Below are positions 15,923 to 24,506 of a stretch of 64,000 nucleotides of DNA, piece after piece (position 1 is the stretch's first letter; every line of letters starts with the position of its first letter). The notes beneath the pieces were generated by a model. That model was not told the origin of the DNA, did not search any database, and saw only the letters and a list, made by a program, of their open reading frames with translations. The translations under genes were made by a program, and so were the position numbers. This DNA is from JAHJQZ01 sp963676075 (GTDB lineage: Bacteria; Pseudomonadota; Alphaproteobacteria; Rhizobiales; Devosiaceae): positions 23,176-87,175 of the forward strand of contig CAXXNZ010000006.1 of assembly GCA_963676075.2 (NCBI GenBank), in the 5' to 3' direction.

Positions 15923-17131
15923 ATGAATAGTCCAAACGTCGGGCTCGACGTGTTTTTCGTGCTGGTCGGCGCCATCATGGTTTTCGCCATGCACGGCGGC
16001 TTCGCCTTCCTCGAAACCGGCACTGTCCGGCACAAGAACCAGGTCAACGCCCTGGTCAAGATCATCGTCGATTTCGCCTTCTCGACCCTGGCCTATTTCT
16101 TCGTCGGCTACACCATCGCCTACGGCACCTCGTTTCTCGTCAGCGCGTCCGAGCTGACGGGGGCAACCGGGACATTTCCGGCACAAGGACTGGGCCTGGT
16201 AAAATTCTTCTTCCTGGCCACCTTCGCGGCAGCGGTGCCGGCAATCATTTCCGGCGGCATCGCCGAGCGCGCCCGCTTCTGGCCGCAGGTCATCGCCGCC
16301 TCGATCATCGTCGGACTGATCTATCCGTTTTTCGAAGGCCTGGTCTGGAACGGCAATTTCGGCTTTCAGGACTTTTTTGCCAGCAGTTTCGGCGCGCCGT
16401 TCCACGACTTCGCCGGCTCGGTTGTCGTTCATGCCGTCGGCGGCTGGCTGGCATTGGCCGCGGTCTTGCGGCTCGGCGCCCGCACCGGCCGCTACGGACC
16501 CAATGGCCGACCGACACCGCCCTCCTCGATTCCGTGGCTGGCGCTCGGCACCTGGCTGCTGTGTGTCGGTTGGTTCGGATTCAACGTCATGTCGGCGCAA
16601 TCGATCGCCGGCGTTTCCGGCCTTGTCGCCATCAACTCGCTGCTGGCCATGGTCGGCGGCATTATTGCGGCGACCTTCATCGGCAAACGCGACCCCGGTT
16701 TCGTCCATAACGGTGCTCTCGCCGGACTCGTGGCCGTGTGCGCCGGATCGGACGTCATGCATCCGGTCGGAGCGCTGATCACCGGCGGGGTTGCCGGCGC
16801 CATCTTCGTTTACTGCTTCCACATCACCCAGGAGAAGCTGAAGATCGACGACGTGCTCGGCGTCTGGCCACTGCACGGGCTGTGCGGCACCTGGGGTGGT
16901 GTCGCCGCTGGCATTTTCGGCCTTCAAGCACTCGGTGGCATGGGTGGGGTCTCGCTCGTCAGCCAGATCCTCGGCACGCTCGCCGGCATCCTCTTCGCCT
17001 TTGGCCTCGGCTACGCGCTCTATTTTGCGACGAGCCTGCTGTTCGATATCCGCCTGACCGATGACGAACAGCGCCGTGGCGCCGACCTGACCATTCACTC
17101 GATCGGCGCCAATCCGGAGGGCGAAGTCTGA
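15923..17131 (+). CDS. amt: Ammonium transporter Amt, copy 3
   Basis: 402 aa, without the cleaved signal peptide of its two neighbours; the first helix starts near residue 8. The pore histidines are in HDFAGSVVVHAVGGW and WPLHGLCGTWGG. The C-terminal tail DIRLTDDEQRRGADLTIHSIG is the type contacted by PII. GGFAFLETGTVRHKNQVNALVK and WPQVIAASIIVGLIYPFFEGLVW mark a third Amt subfamily. The ATG at 15923 follows AGGAG with a 7-base gap. It lacks an adjacent glnK downstream or directly upstream, being separated from amtB copy 2 by a terminator. Confidence 0.93.
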   Translation: MNSPNVGLDVFFVLVGAIMVFAMHGGFAFLETGTVRHKNQVNALVKIIVDFAFSTLAYFFVGYTIAYGTSFLVSASELTGATGTFPAQGLGLVKFFFLATFAAAVPAIISGGIAERARFWPQVIAASIIVGLIYPFFEGLVWNGNFGFQDFFASSFGAPFHDFAGSVVVHAVGGWLALAAVLRLGARTGRYGPNGRPTPPSSIPWLALGTWLLCVGWFGFNVMSAQSIAGVSGLVAINSLLAMVGGIIAATFIGKRDPGFVHNGALAGLVAVCAGSDVMHPVGALITGGVAGAIFVYCFHITQEKLKIDDVLGVWPLHGLCGTWGGVAAGIFGLQALGGMGGVSLVSQILGTLAGILFAFGLGYALYFATSLLFDIRLTDDEQRRGADLTIHSIGANPEGEV

Positions 17132-17155
17132 AATTCGATGGGAGGGGTCAATCGA

Positions 17156-17170
17156 TTAGGCTCCGATTAA
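17156..17170 (+). promoter_or_regulatory. CtrA-box-like site before ftsK
   Basis: TTAG, seven bases, then TTAA matches the TTAA-N7-TTAA consensus with one change. It lies 54 bases before the ftsK start codon. CtrA control of division genes is established in Caulobacter and Rhizobiales; use here is inferred. Confidence 0.45.
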
Positions 17171-17224
17171 CCACGTCCGGCTAGCATTGCGCCATGTGTT
17201 GCGTAACAAATCCGGCCGGTGTTG

Positions 17225-19774
17225 ATGGCTACCTCCTCCTCCGCCTCTCCTGAACAGTTCAAGTGGACCGCCTTGCCGCGTGTCAGCCTGCCGTTGCGGC
17301 TTGCCGGCATCCTGTTGGCTTTTGGCGCGCTTGCAGCGCTGGCGGCACTCGCCACCTGGTCGGCAAGCGATCCAAGCTTTTCGTTCGCCACCGACAAGCA
17401 CCCGACGAACCTGCTCGGCTTTGGCGGGGCAGCCTTTGCCGACCTCGCCATACAGATCTTCGGCATCGCCAGTTTTCTTGCCGTTCTGCCGCCGGCGATC
17501 TGGGCCGTCTCCTATCTCAAGCGCCGCAGGCCGACCCGGATGACGGCGCGCGTGCTGGTGTGGCCGGTCTCGGTTGTCCTTAGCGCCGGTTTGCTGTCCT
17601 GTTTTGCCACACCCGGGACCTGGCCCTTGCCGACAGGGCTTGGCGGTCTGATCGGCTCTGGCTTTGTTGCGCTGGCCCGCACCGTCACCGGAGAAACACC
17701 GGCCGGCGCCGCCGCCATTCTCTATGGCCTGATCCTTTTGCCGCCGACACTTGCCGCCTTGTGGTTCACCTCCGGCATCAGCGCCGCCAAACTCGAGGAA
17801 GCGCCGGCCGATCCGGTCACCGAAGATCGCACCGGCATCCTCGATGTCGGGATCGGCGCGCTGGTCCATCTCGGCTTTTCGCTCAGAACTGCCTGGCGTC
17901 GCGCCATGGCACGGGAACGCCATTCCGACGTTCACGCGCCTGCCGCTGATGATGCGGCATTTGAACATGACGTGCCCGATCACGACGACCGGCAGCCTCC
18001 TGCCAGCAGCGAGCGCATCGAACCGCGCCTCGACTTCCTCGACGATAGCCAGGGGGATTTCGAGCCGACGCCGGTCAGCGCCTATGCCGATTATGACGAG
18101 CACGAGACATATGAGGATGCGGAGCCGCCGGCGCCGCCCGCCCAACAAGCCGCTCCGCTTGAGGCGAATGATACCGGCCCGGCACCGCAGATCGCTGCCG
18201 CCGCGCGCACCCGTCCGGGCCGCCGCGCCGCCAATGAAGCACAAGGGTCTCTGCTCGAAGCCGAAGGCTTTGCCTTGCCCGAACTGAGCTTTCTCAACGA
18301 GCCACAGCATGCCGGGCTGGCCGATGAGCACAAGCCCGACCGACTCGAGGCACAGGCGCGGCAGCTTGAGGGCGTGCTCGAGGATTTCGGCGTCAAGGGC
18401 GACATCATCCATGTCCGGCCTGGCCCGGTGGTTACGCTTTATGAGCTTGAGCCGGCGCCCGGCATCAAATCGTCCCGCGTCATCTCGCTGGCCGACGACA
18501 TCGCCCGCTCGATGAGCGCCATTTCCGCCCGCGTGGCCGTGGTGCCAGGGCGCAATGTCATCGGCATCGAACTGCCGAATCAGACGCGCGAGACCGTCTA
18601 TCTCAAGGAAATGCTGGCTTCGGCCGATTTCGAGAAAACCAAGGGCAAGCTTAATATCTGCCTCGGCAAAACCATCGGCGGTGAGCCGGTCGTCGCCGAT
18701 CTTGCCCGCATGCCGCATCTTCTGGTTGCGGGCACCACCGGGTCCGGCAAATCCGTGGCCATCAACACGATGATTCTGTCGATCCTTTACAAGCTGACGC
18801 CCGAGCAATGCCGGCTGATCATGATCGACCCGAAAATGCTGGAACTCAGCATTTACGACGGCATTCCCCATCTGCTCTCGCCCGTCGTCACCGACCCGGG
18901 CAAGGCGGTCGTCGCCCTCAAGTGGGCCGTCCGCGAGATGGAAGACCGCTACAAGAAGATGTCCAAGATTGGTGTCAGGAACATCGATGGCTTCAACGCC
19001 CGCGTCGCCGAGGCGCAGAAGAAGGGCAAGACCATCACCCGCACCATCCAGACCGGATTCGACAAGGAAACCGGCGAGGCGATCTACGAGAACGAGGAAT
19101 TCGATCTCGAACCGCTGCCCTTCATCGTCGTCATCGTCGACGAAATGGCCGACCTGATGATGGTCGCCGGCAAGGACATCGAAGGCGCCATCCAGCGGCT
19201 GGCGCAGATGGCGCGCGCCGCCGGCATCCACCTGATCATGGCGACCCAGCGCCCGTCCGTCGATGTCATTACCGGTACGATCAAGGCGAATTTCCCGACC
19301 CGCATCTCCTTCCAGGTCACATCCAAGATCGACAGCCGCACCATTCTTGGCGAACAGGGCGCCGAGCAGCTCCTCGGCATGGGCGACATGTTGTACATGG
19401 CCGGTGGCGGCCGTATCCGTCGACTGCACGGACCTTTCGTCTCCGACCGCGAAGTCGAGGATGTCGTCGCCCACCTCAAGGACCAGGGGGCGCCCGACTA
19501 TCTCGAATCGATCACCGCCGATGAGGATGACGAAGACGGCGGCATGTTCGGCGATTCTTTCGGCGGTTCGGGGGACGAACTCTACGACAAGGCGGTCAAT
19601 GTCGTGTTGAACGATAAGAAGGCCTCGACCTCCTATATCCAGCGCCGCCTGTCGATCGGCTACAACCGCGCCGCAACGCTGATCGAGCGCATGGAAAAAG
19701 AAGGCGTGATCTCGCCCGCCAACCATGCCGGCAAGCGCGAAATCCTCGTGGGCGACAATGCCGATGGGTATTAA
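17225..19774 (+). CDS. ftsK: DNA translocase FtsK
   Basis: 849 aa septal DNA pump that clears chromosome ends and activates XerCD at dif. About four membrane helices fall in residues 20-180, then a proline/acid-rich linker (about 200-350), then the RecA-like motor with Walker A GTTGSGKS (503-510) and Walker B FIVVIVDEMAD (D639, E640). The C-terminal gamma winged helix (SYIQRRLSIGYNRAATLIE) reads KOPS. The ATG at 17225 and a GTG six bases upstream are both possible. A CtrA-like box lies before it. ftsK-lolA-xth order is common in Rhizobiales. Confidence 0.96.
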   Translation: MATSSSASPEQFKWTALPRVSLPLRLAGILLAFGALAALAALATWSASDPSFSFATDKHPTNLLGFGGAAFADLAIQIFGIASFLAVLPPAIWAVSYLKRRRPTRMTARVLVWPVSVVLSAGLLSCFATPGTWPLPTGLGGLIGSGFVALARTVTGETPAGAAAILYGLILLPPTLAALWFTSGISAAKLEEAPADPVTEDRTGILDVGIGALVHLGFSLRTAWRRAMARERHSDVHAPAADDAAFEHDVPDHDDRQPPASSERIEPRLDFLDDSQGDFEPTPVSAYADYDEHETYEDAEPPAPPAQQAAPLEANDTGPAPQIAAAARTRPGRRAANEAQGSLLEAEGFALPELSFLNEPQHAGLADEHKPDRLEAQARQLEGVLEDFGVKGDIIHVRPGPVVTLYELEPAPGIKSSRVISLADDIARSMSAISARVAVVPGRNVIGIELPNQTRETVYLKEMLASADFEKTKGKLNICLGKTIGGEPVVADLARMPHLLVAGTTGSGKSVAINTMILSILYKLTPEQCRLIMIDPKMLELSIYDGIPHLLSPVVTDPGKAVVALKWAVREMEDRYKKMSKIGVRNIDGFNARVAEAQKKGKTITRTIQTGFDKETGEAIYENEEFDLEPLPFIVVIVDEMADLMMVAGKDIEGAIQRLAQMARAAGIHLIMATQRPSVDVITGTIKANFPTRISFQVTSKIDSRTILGEQGAEQLLGMGDMLYMAGGGRIRRLHGPFVSDREVEDVVAHLKDQGAPDYLESITADEDDEDGGMFGDSFGGSGDELYDKAVNVVLNDKKASTSYIQRRLSIGYNRAATLIERMEKEGVISPANHAGKREILVGDNADGY

Positions 19775-19904
19775 GGAGCGCTGCCTGCCGCTCCATATTT
19801 CCGGCTCAATCCGGGGATGAAGCCCGACTGTGCGATTTGGAGACAGACCAGCCAGTATCGGCATCGGGCGCGCCTGCGCGCTTTGGTATGGTGCCCCTTA
19901 CCTC

Positions 19905-19920
19905 TGATTCACGTGAAACA
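19905..19920. other. parS-like site 1
   Basis: TGATTCACGTGAAACA differs from the consensus TGTTTCACGTGAAACA by one base. It lies between ftsK and lolA. It is the exact reverse complement of the sites at 30909 and 33257. Confidence 0.75.
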
Positions 19921-19998
19921 GTCCGCCCGGCAATCTCTGTGTTGCCGCATTTTTCTGACTGAACTGTCCGGTCTGCCGTAGACAAGGAAATGCCCATC

Positions 19999-20607
19999 AT
20001 GATTCGCCGCGCCGTGTTCGGTCTTATCGCTTCTTGCCTCTTCGTCCTGCCGGCGATGGCGCTCGATCGCATGCTGACGCCTGAAGAAGAGGACATGATC
20101 AAGCAGATCAACGCGCACAACACCGCCATTCACACCATGGCCGGGCGTTTTGTGCAGATCGACACCATGGGCAACCGCGCCGAGGGCATGTTCTTCCTAG
20201 AGCGCCCGAACAAGATTTCGTTCCGCTACGCCCCGCCGTCGCGCCAACAGATCGTCTCGGTCGGCGAGGGTTTCTTTCTGATCGACCGGGCTGAGAAGAA
20301 GGTTTCGACCTATCCGCAGGACAGCGTGCCACTCAGGCAGTTCCTCAAGAAGGACATCAACCTGTTCGAGGCCAACATCCTCGATGTCGTCATGGACGAC
20401 ACGCATGTCTCGGTCACTCTCATCGACGATACCCCGGCCGGGACCGTGCAGGTAGACCTGATCTTCGACAAGGAAAGCAAGGATCTGGTGCAGTGGACCC
20501 TGACCGAGCCGAGCGGGGCAGAACTGACCTTCTCGATCTACGATGTCGCTTTCAACATCGAGCTGCCCGACTCGCTGTTCTTCATCAATCGCTTCTTCGA
20601 CAGCTAG
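19999..20607 (+). CDS. lolA: Outer-membrane lipoprotein carrier LolA family protein
   Basis: Periplasmic chaperone that carries lipoproteins from the LolCDE exporter to the outer membrane. 202 aa with a Sec signal peptide ending near LPAMALD. MAGRFVQIDTMGNRAEGMFFLERPNKISFRY is the typical LolA beta-sheet entry, and the length fits. The ATG at 19999 is nine bases after AAGGAA; an ATG at 19990 would sit right against it. It follows ftsK and is followed two bases later by a 45-bp palindrome that may end the transcript. Confidence 0.88.
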   Translation: MIRRAVFGLIASCLFVLPAMALDRMLTPEEEDMIKQINAHNTAIHTMAGRFVQIDTMGNRAEGMFFLERPNKISFRYAPPSRQQIVSVGEGFFLIDRAEKKVSTYPQDSVPLRQFLKKDINLFEANILDVVMDDTHVSVTLIDDTPAGTVQVDLIFDKESKDLVQWTLTEPSGAELTFSIYDVAFNIELPDSLFFINRFFDS

Positions 20608-20608
20608 A

Positions 20609-20653
20609 GTGTTTTGAGGAAAAGTGGAGACCACTTTTCTGATTCGAAAACAC
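20609..20653. repeat. 45-bp palindromic repeat, copy D
   Basis: The arms GTGTTTT and AAAACAC pair. The core GAAAAGTGG then AGA then CCACTTTTC is a near-perfect hairpin. It starts right after the lolA stop codon, a position suited to transcript ending. Confidence 0.75.
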
Positions 20654-20821
20654 CACGACTGATGGACACAGAGCAGATCAGACGCTTCCAAAGCGAGATC
20701 TGCTCCAGGCGCCCGTCCGGGCGCTACGCTGGAGCGTGGCTCACAGGACCGGCATAAAGGCTCCCGAATAGACCACGGGCTTTGTTTCGGCAAAGCTCAT
20801 GGTCTATGTCTTTGGGTGGTC

Positions 20822-20866
20822 GCGTGTTCGAACCGAAAAACCGGTTTCCACTTTTTCTGAACACGC
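20822..20866. repeat. 45-bp palindromic repeat, copy E
   Basis: The arms GCGTGTTC and GAACACGC pair perfectly. The inner sequence GAACCGAAAAACCGGTTTCC matches copies A and F. It ends 20 bases before the xth start codon. The 278-bp gap between lolA and xth holds only this and copy D. Confidence 0.75.
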
Positions 20867-20885
20867 TCAAATTGGAGCGAATCGC

Positions 20886-21689
20886 ATGCCGGTCACACTT
20901 GCCACCTGGAACATCAATTCCGTGCGCCTGCGCATCGATTTGGTGCGCCAATTCCTCGCCGAGCACCGCCCAGACATCCTGTGCCTGCAGGAAATCAAGT
21001 GCCAGAACGACCAGTTCCCGCAAAAGGAGCTGGCGGCCGCCGGCTACCCGCATCAGGCGGTGCACGGGCAAAAGGGCTATCACGGCGTCGCCATCGTCTC
21101 CCGCCTGCCTTTGAGCGAAACCAGTTCGCGCACCTTCTGCGATATCCCCGACTCCCGGCATGTCTCGGTCAAGGTCGATCTCGGCGCCGGCCCCGTGAGC
21201 CTGCACAATTTCTACATTCCCGCTGGCGGCGACGAACCTGATCCGGACATCAACCCGAAATTCCGCCACAAGCTCGACTTCCTCGCCGAGCTCAAGGACT
21301 GGTTCGACACGCCCGAATTCGACAAGAGTCAGGTCATCGTTGGCGATTTCAACATCGCGCCGCACGAGAACGACGTCTGGGGCCACAAGCAATTGCTCAA
21401 GGTCGTCTCGCACACGCCGATCGAGACCGAAACACTCGACGCGTTGCGCGACCGGCGGAGTTGGGTCGACCTCGTCCGCCAGCACATCCCCTATGATCAG
21501 AAGCTTTATTCGTGGTGGTCCTATCGCGCCAAGGACTGGGATGCGTCCGACAAGGGCCGCCGGCTCGATCACATCTGGGCAACCGGCGATGTCGCGGAAA
21601 AGGCGCGAAGTGCGGAAATTCTCAGGCCCTGGCGCGGCACCGGTGAGAAGCCGTCCGACCACGTGCCGGTCATGGTCAGCTTCGGATAG
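20886..21689 (+). CDS. xth: Exodeoxyribonuclease III (AP endonuclease)
   Basis: 267 aa metal-dependent endonuclease/exonuclease/phosphatase-fold enzyme that cuts DNA at abasic sites. LATWNINSVRLR starts the fold, LCLQEIKC carries the metal-binding glutamate, VIVGDFNIAPHENDVWG is the active-site NxN block, and GRRLDHIWAT and SDHVPVMV close it with the catalytic Asp-His. The ATG at 20886 follows GGAG. A repeat copy lies in its leader. The gene stands alone, convergent with the cyclic-nucleotide-binding gene. Confidence 0.95.
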   Translation: MPVTLATWNINSVRLRIDLVRQFLAEHRPDILCLQEIKCQNDQFPQKELAAAGYPHQAVHGQKGYHGVAIVSRLPLSETSSRTFCDIPDSRHVSVKVDLGAGPVSLHNFYIPAGGDEPDPDINPKFRHKLDFLAELKDWFDTPEFDKSQVIVGDFNIAPHENDVWGHKQLLKVVSHTPIETETLDALRDRRSWVDLVRQHIPYDQKLYSWWSYRAKDWDASDKGRRLDHIWATGDVAEKARSAEILRPWRGTGEKPSDHVPVMVSFG

Positions 21690-21713
21690 AGCGCGAGCTG
21701 GATCGCCTCGGCA

Positions 21714-22163
21714 TCAGCGTTCGTGTCGGAAGGGCTCCATGGCGCCGAGGAAACTGTTCATTTCCTCTTCAATGCGCATCGCGGCCCGTTCGGCGATCAG
21801 CGGGAACTGCCGCATCAGCTTGGCAAAGGCGGCACGCGGCACGAACAGCAGTTCGACATCGGTCGCTGCCCTCAGCGAGGCGCGTCGCGCACGCGACAGG
21901 ATCAGACCCATCTCACCAAGCACGGCGCCGTGTTCGCTGATGCGTTGTGGCTTGAAGCTGGTGCCGTCGCTGTCTCCGACCAGGACCTCGCCCGTCATGA
22001 GCACGAAGGCGCCCTCGGAGGCGTCGCCACGCTTGTAGATGACATCGCCAGCATTAAAGCTCCGCCGCTCGCTGGAGAAAGCCAGAAGACGCCTCTGCTC
22101 ATCGTCGCAGATCCGGAAAAAGTCTGCCTCTGCCAGGGCGGAGGTATAATCGTCGAGCTCCAT
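21714..22163 (-). CDS. Cyclic-nucleotide-binding-domain protein
   Basis: 149 aa consisting almost only of one CRP-type cNMP-binding domain: FNAGDVIYKRGDASEGAFVLMTGEV, then HGAVLGEMGLILSRARRASLRAATDVELLFVPRAAF. There is no C-terminal helix-turn-helix, so it is not a CRP transcription factor. It may be a single-domain sensor that acts on a partner protein. The GEMGL phosphate-binding cassette position is kept. Its gene converges on xth and lies downstream of the CenR-like regulator on the same strand. Confidence 0.85.
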   Translation of the reverse strand: MELDDYTSALAEADFFRICDDEQRRLLAFSSERRSFNAGDVIYKRGDASEGAFVLMTGEVLVGDSDGTSFKPQRISEHGAVLGEMGLILSRARRASLRAATDVELLFVPRAAFAKLMRQFPLIAERAAMRIEEEMNSFLGAMEPFRHER

Positions 22164-22303
22164 GCTCCAGATGCCCCCAAGCGCTCCGCCTCCAGCTCAT
22201 GGCTCAAAGGCGAAGCGCGAAATCGTCCGACCGGCCCCCGGTCAGCTGGACCTCTCTGCGCCTTGAGGTATTCAAGTCGCAGGGCCCTGTCTTTCCAGTG
22301 GTC

Positions 22304-22348
22304 GCGTGTCCGAACCGAAAAACCGGTGCCCACTTTTTCTGGACACGC
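22304..22348. repeat. 45-bp palindromic repeat, copy F
   Basis: The arms GCGTGTCC and GGACACGC pair perfectly, changed at the same position on both sides relative to copy E. It lies immediately after the stop of the CenR-like gene. Confidence 0.75.
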
Positions 22349-22350
22349 TC

Positions 22351-23034
22351 CTACGGAACCAGACGATAGCCGCCTTCTTCGGTCACGAGCAACCGTGCAT
22401 TGGCTGGATCCCGCTCGATTTTCTGCCGGAGGCGGTAGATATGGGTCTCGAGCGTGTGGGTGGTGACGCGGTTGTTGTAGCCCCAGACCTCCTTGAGCAG
22501 AATATCGCGCGAAATGGTCTTGGGGCCCTGGCGATACAGGTATTTGAGAATCGAGGTTTCCTTGTCGGTCAGCCTGACCTTGGAGCCTTCTCCCGTTTCC
22601 AGGAGCTTTGCCGCCGGCTGGAAGGTGTAATGGCCGATGGTGAAGGTCACGTCCTCGGACTGATCGTGCTGCCTCAGGGCTGCACGAATGCGGGCCAGCA
22701 GCACCGAAAAGCGGAAGGGCTTGGTGACATAGTCGTTGGCGCCGGATTCGAGCCCGAGAATTTCGTCAGAATCGGTGTCGTGGCCGGTCAGCATCAGAAT
22801 CGGGGCCTTGAAGCCGTCCTTGCGAAGGATCTTCACCGCTTCGCGCCCATCCATGTCAGGCAGTCCGACATCGAGGATCATCAGGTCCACATGGGCGTCT
22901 TTGGCGAGCTTGAGGGCTTCGCCGGCGCTGCCCGCCTCGGTGATCTCGAATTCACGGTAATGGGCAAGCTGGTCTACCAGCGTCTGCCTCAGCTCCGTAT
23001 CGTCGTCGACAAGAAAAATCCTTCTCTTCATCAT
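22351..23034 (-). CDS. cenR: CenR-like OmpR-family response regulator
   Basis: 227 aa. The receiver domain has the acidic pocket DDD near residue 10, the phospho-acceptor aspartate in LMILDVGLPDMDG (about D55), and the switch lysine in DYVTKPFRF. A C-terminal OmpR/PhoB winged helix follows (LTDKETSILKYLYRQG, THTLETHIYRLRQKIE). The sequence closely resembles CenR, the alphaproteobacterial cell-envelope regulator paired with CenK. No histidine kinase is adjacent. It sits two bases from a palindromic repeat. The name rests on recognised family features, not on alignment. Confidence 0.88.
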   Translation of the reverse strand: MMKRRIFLVDDDTELRQTLVDQLAHYREFEITEAGSAGEALKLAKDAHVDLMILDVGLPDMDGREAVKILRKDGFKAPILMLTGHDTDSDEILGLESGANDYVTKPFRFSVLLARIRAALRQHDQSEDVTFTIGHYTFQPAAKLLETGEGSKVRLTDKETSILKYLYRQGPKTISRDILLKEVWGYNNRVTTHTLETHIYRLRQKIERDPANARLLVTEEGGYRLVP

Positions 23035-23156
23035 TGTCCCTACTCCGCAAGGGTCTGCACATGCCTACCAGGATTGGCAGGCATTTTCGTGATGGCGCGA
23101 CAATAGCGAGCGAGTGCACACACGCCAATCAATTGGATGTGACGGAAACGAGAGGG

Positions 23157-23702
23157 TTAATCCCGTGCTGCGGGCTGGTGTGGCAGGTCCATAAAGAGCG
23201 CGACAATGCCAGCACGCGTGATTGTGTGCCGATCGGAAAGGCGATCAATGATCTCGCCGAGCCAAGGTCTGTTCGGAAGATGGCGCGCAACCAGAGAGCT
23301 CGCCGAATTTTCTGCCAGTTCCGCCATGGTGTCACGGCCTACATCCTGATCGAGAACGGCAAGCGCGTCAGCCAGTTTCAGCATGTCGGCAATTTGGGTA
23401 TCGGCGTTGACGCCTGTGCGATGATCATGCGCCCTGATGGCATCGAGCGCATCGTCCGGAAGGCGCGACGCGAGGCTGTCGGCGGTCACGAGCCCGTGTC
23501 GCGCCCAGTCTGCGCCGATCTCATAGTAATCGAGGTCGTGGCAATACCCGACCAGCATGAAGAGCTCGGCATCGGCATCGACGAGGCGGGCAAGGCGGTT
23601 CATGACCTCGCCGACAAACAGCGCGTGAGCGGCACGCGGACGGTCTCCGAGCTTTTGCCCGATCAGCGCCCGTGCTTCGTCAAGTGTCAGGCGCCGATTC
23701 AC
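23157..23702 (-). CDS. HD-domain protein
   Basis: 181 aa. AHALFVGEVMNRLARLVDAD, LVGYCHDLDYYEIGADWARHG, and KLADALAVLD supply the H...HD...D metal ligands of the HD phosphohydrolase superfamily; the substrate is not evident. The start is a GTG at 23702 whose first bases overlap the TGA of the yggS-like gene as GTGA, so the two are translationally coupled. It may therefore act with the PLP protein or merely share its expression. Confidence 0.78.
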   Translation of the reverse strand: MNRRLTLDEARALIGQKLGDRPRAAHALFVGEVMNRLARLVDADAELFMLVGYCHDLDYYEIGADWARHGLVTADSLASRLPDDALDAIRAHDHRTGVNADTQIADMLKLADALAVLDQDVGRDTMAELAENSASSLVARHLPNRPWLGEIIDRLSDRHTITRAGIVALFMDLPHQPAARD

Positions 23703-24382
23703 CCGCGTGTGCCGAACAGCGCCGAACCGACGCGGACATGGGTGGCGCCCATCTCGATGGCGATCTCGAAATCACCACTCATGCCCATCGAAACGTTGGG
23801 CAAGCCAGCCTGATCGGCAAGTTGCTTCAAAAGGGCGAAATAGGGTCCGGGCGCTTCATCGAGCGGCGGAATGCCCATCAGTCCGACCACGTCCAGTCCA
23901 TGCTCATCCCGGCAGCGGGCGACAAAGGCCAGCGCTTCGTCGACGGGAATGCCGGATTTCTGCTCCTCGGCTCCGATATTGACCTGGATGTAGCAGGGCA
24001 AATGCCGGTTCTGCGCATCCATTTCCTTTGTAAGGGCAATGGCGACCTTGTCGCGGTCGACACTTTCGATGACATCGAACAGCGCGACAGCATCGCGGGC
24101 CTTGTTGGTCTGCAGTGGTCCGATCAGGTGCAATTCGATGTCCGGATAGGTCGCCTTGAGCCCAGGCCACTTGGCCTGCGCTTCCTGCACCCGGTTCTCG
24201 CCGAACAGGCGCTGACCGGCCTTTATCAATGGTTCGATGGCTTCAGCGTCGAAGGTCTTGGAGACGGCGACTAGCGTGACCTCGCGTACGTCTGCGTCGA
24301 AACGCAGAGCCGCTCGCCGTATGCGGTTCTGAATGATCTCCAGACGATCCGCGACATTTGGTGCCGGAATGCTTGCCGCCAT
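23699..24382 (-). CDS. YggS-family PLP homeostasis protein
   Basis: 227 aa, single-domain alanine-racemase-fold protein that binds pyridoxal phosphate and buffers its pool. VTLVAVSKTFDAEAIEPLI holds the PLP lysine, FGENRVQEAQAKW and LHLIGPLQTNKA are family signatures, and SMGMSGDFEIAIEMGATHVRVGSALFG closes the phosphate-binding site. It is divergent from leuS across about 120 bp and overlaps the HD-domain gene downstream by four bases. Confidence 0.94.
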   Translation of the reverse strand: MAASIPAPNVADRLEIIQNRIRRAALRFDADVREVTLVAVSKTFDAEAIEPLIKAGQRLFGENRVQEAQAKWPGLKATYPDIELHLIGPLQTNKARDAVALFDVIESVDRDKVAIALTKEMDAQNRHLPCYIQVNIGAEEQKSGIPVDEALAFVARCRDEHGLDVVGLMGIPPLDEAPGPYFALLKQLADQAGLPNVSMGMSGDFEIAIEMGATHVRVGSALFGTRG

Positions 24383-24506
24383 GGACTGAAGCCTTGTTTT
24401 GCGGGCGCCGGCGCCGGGCCCGACAGTTGACCTTGCGATGCTTTTCTGATGAGTGTCGCCTAACCAAATTTTCCCGGTAACACAACACTTACAAAGAGCC
24501 GTTCCC

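Noticed and set aside
17156..19864. 902-codon minus-strand open frame opposite ftsK
   Set aside because: Long antisense frames are common in GC-rich genes; ftsK has full motifs and this frame has none.
22228..22242. GACCGG-CCC-CCGGTC hairpin after the cyclic-nucleotide-binding gene start
   Set aside because: Short, GC-rich and without T-run or clear position; chance is likely.
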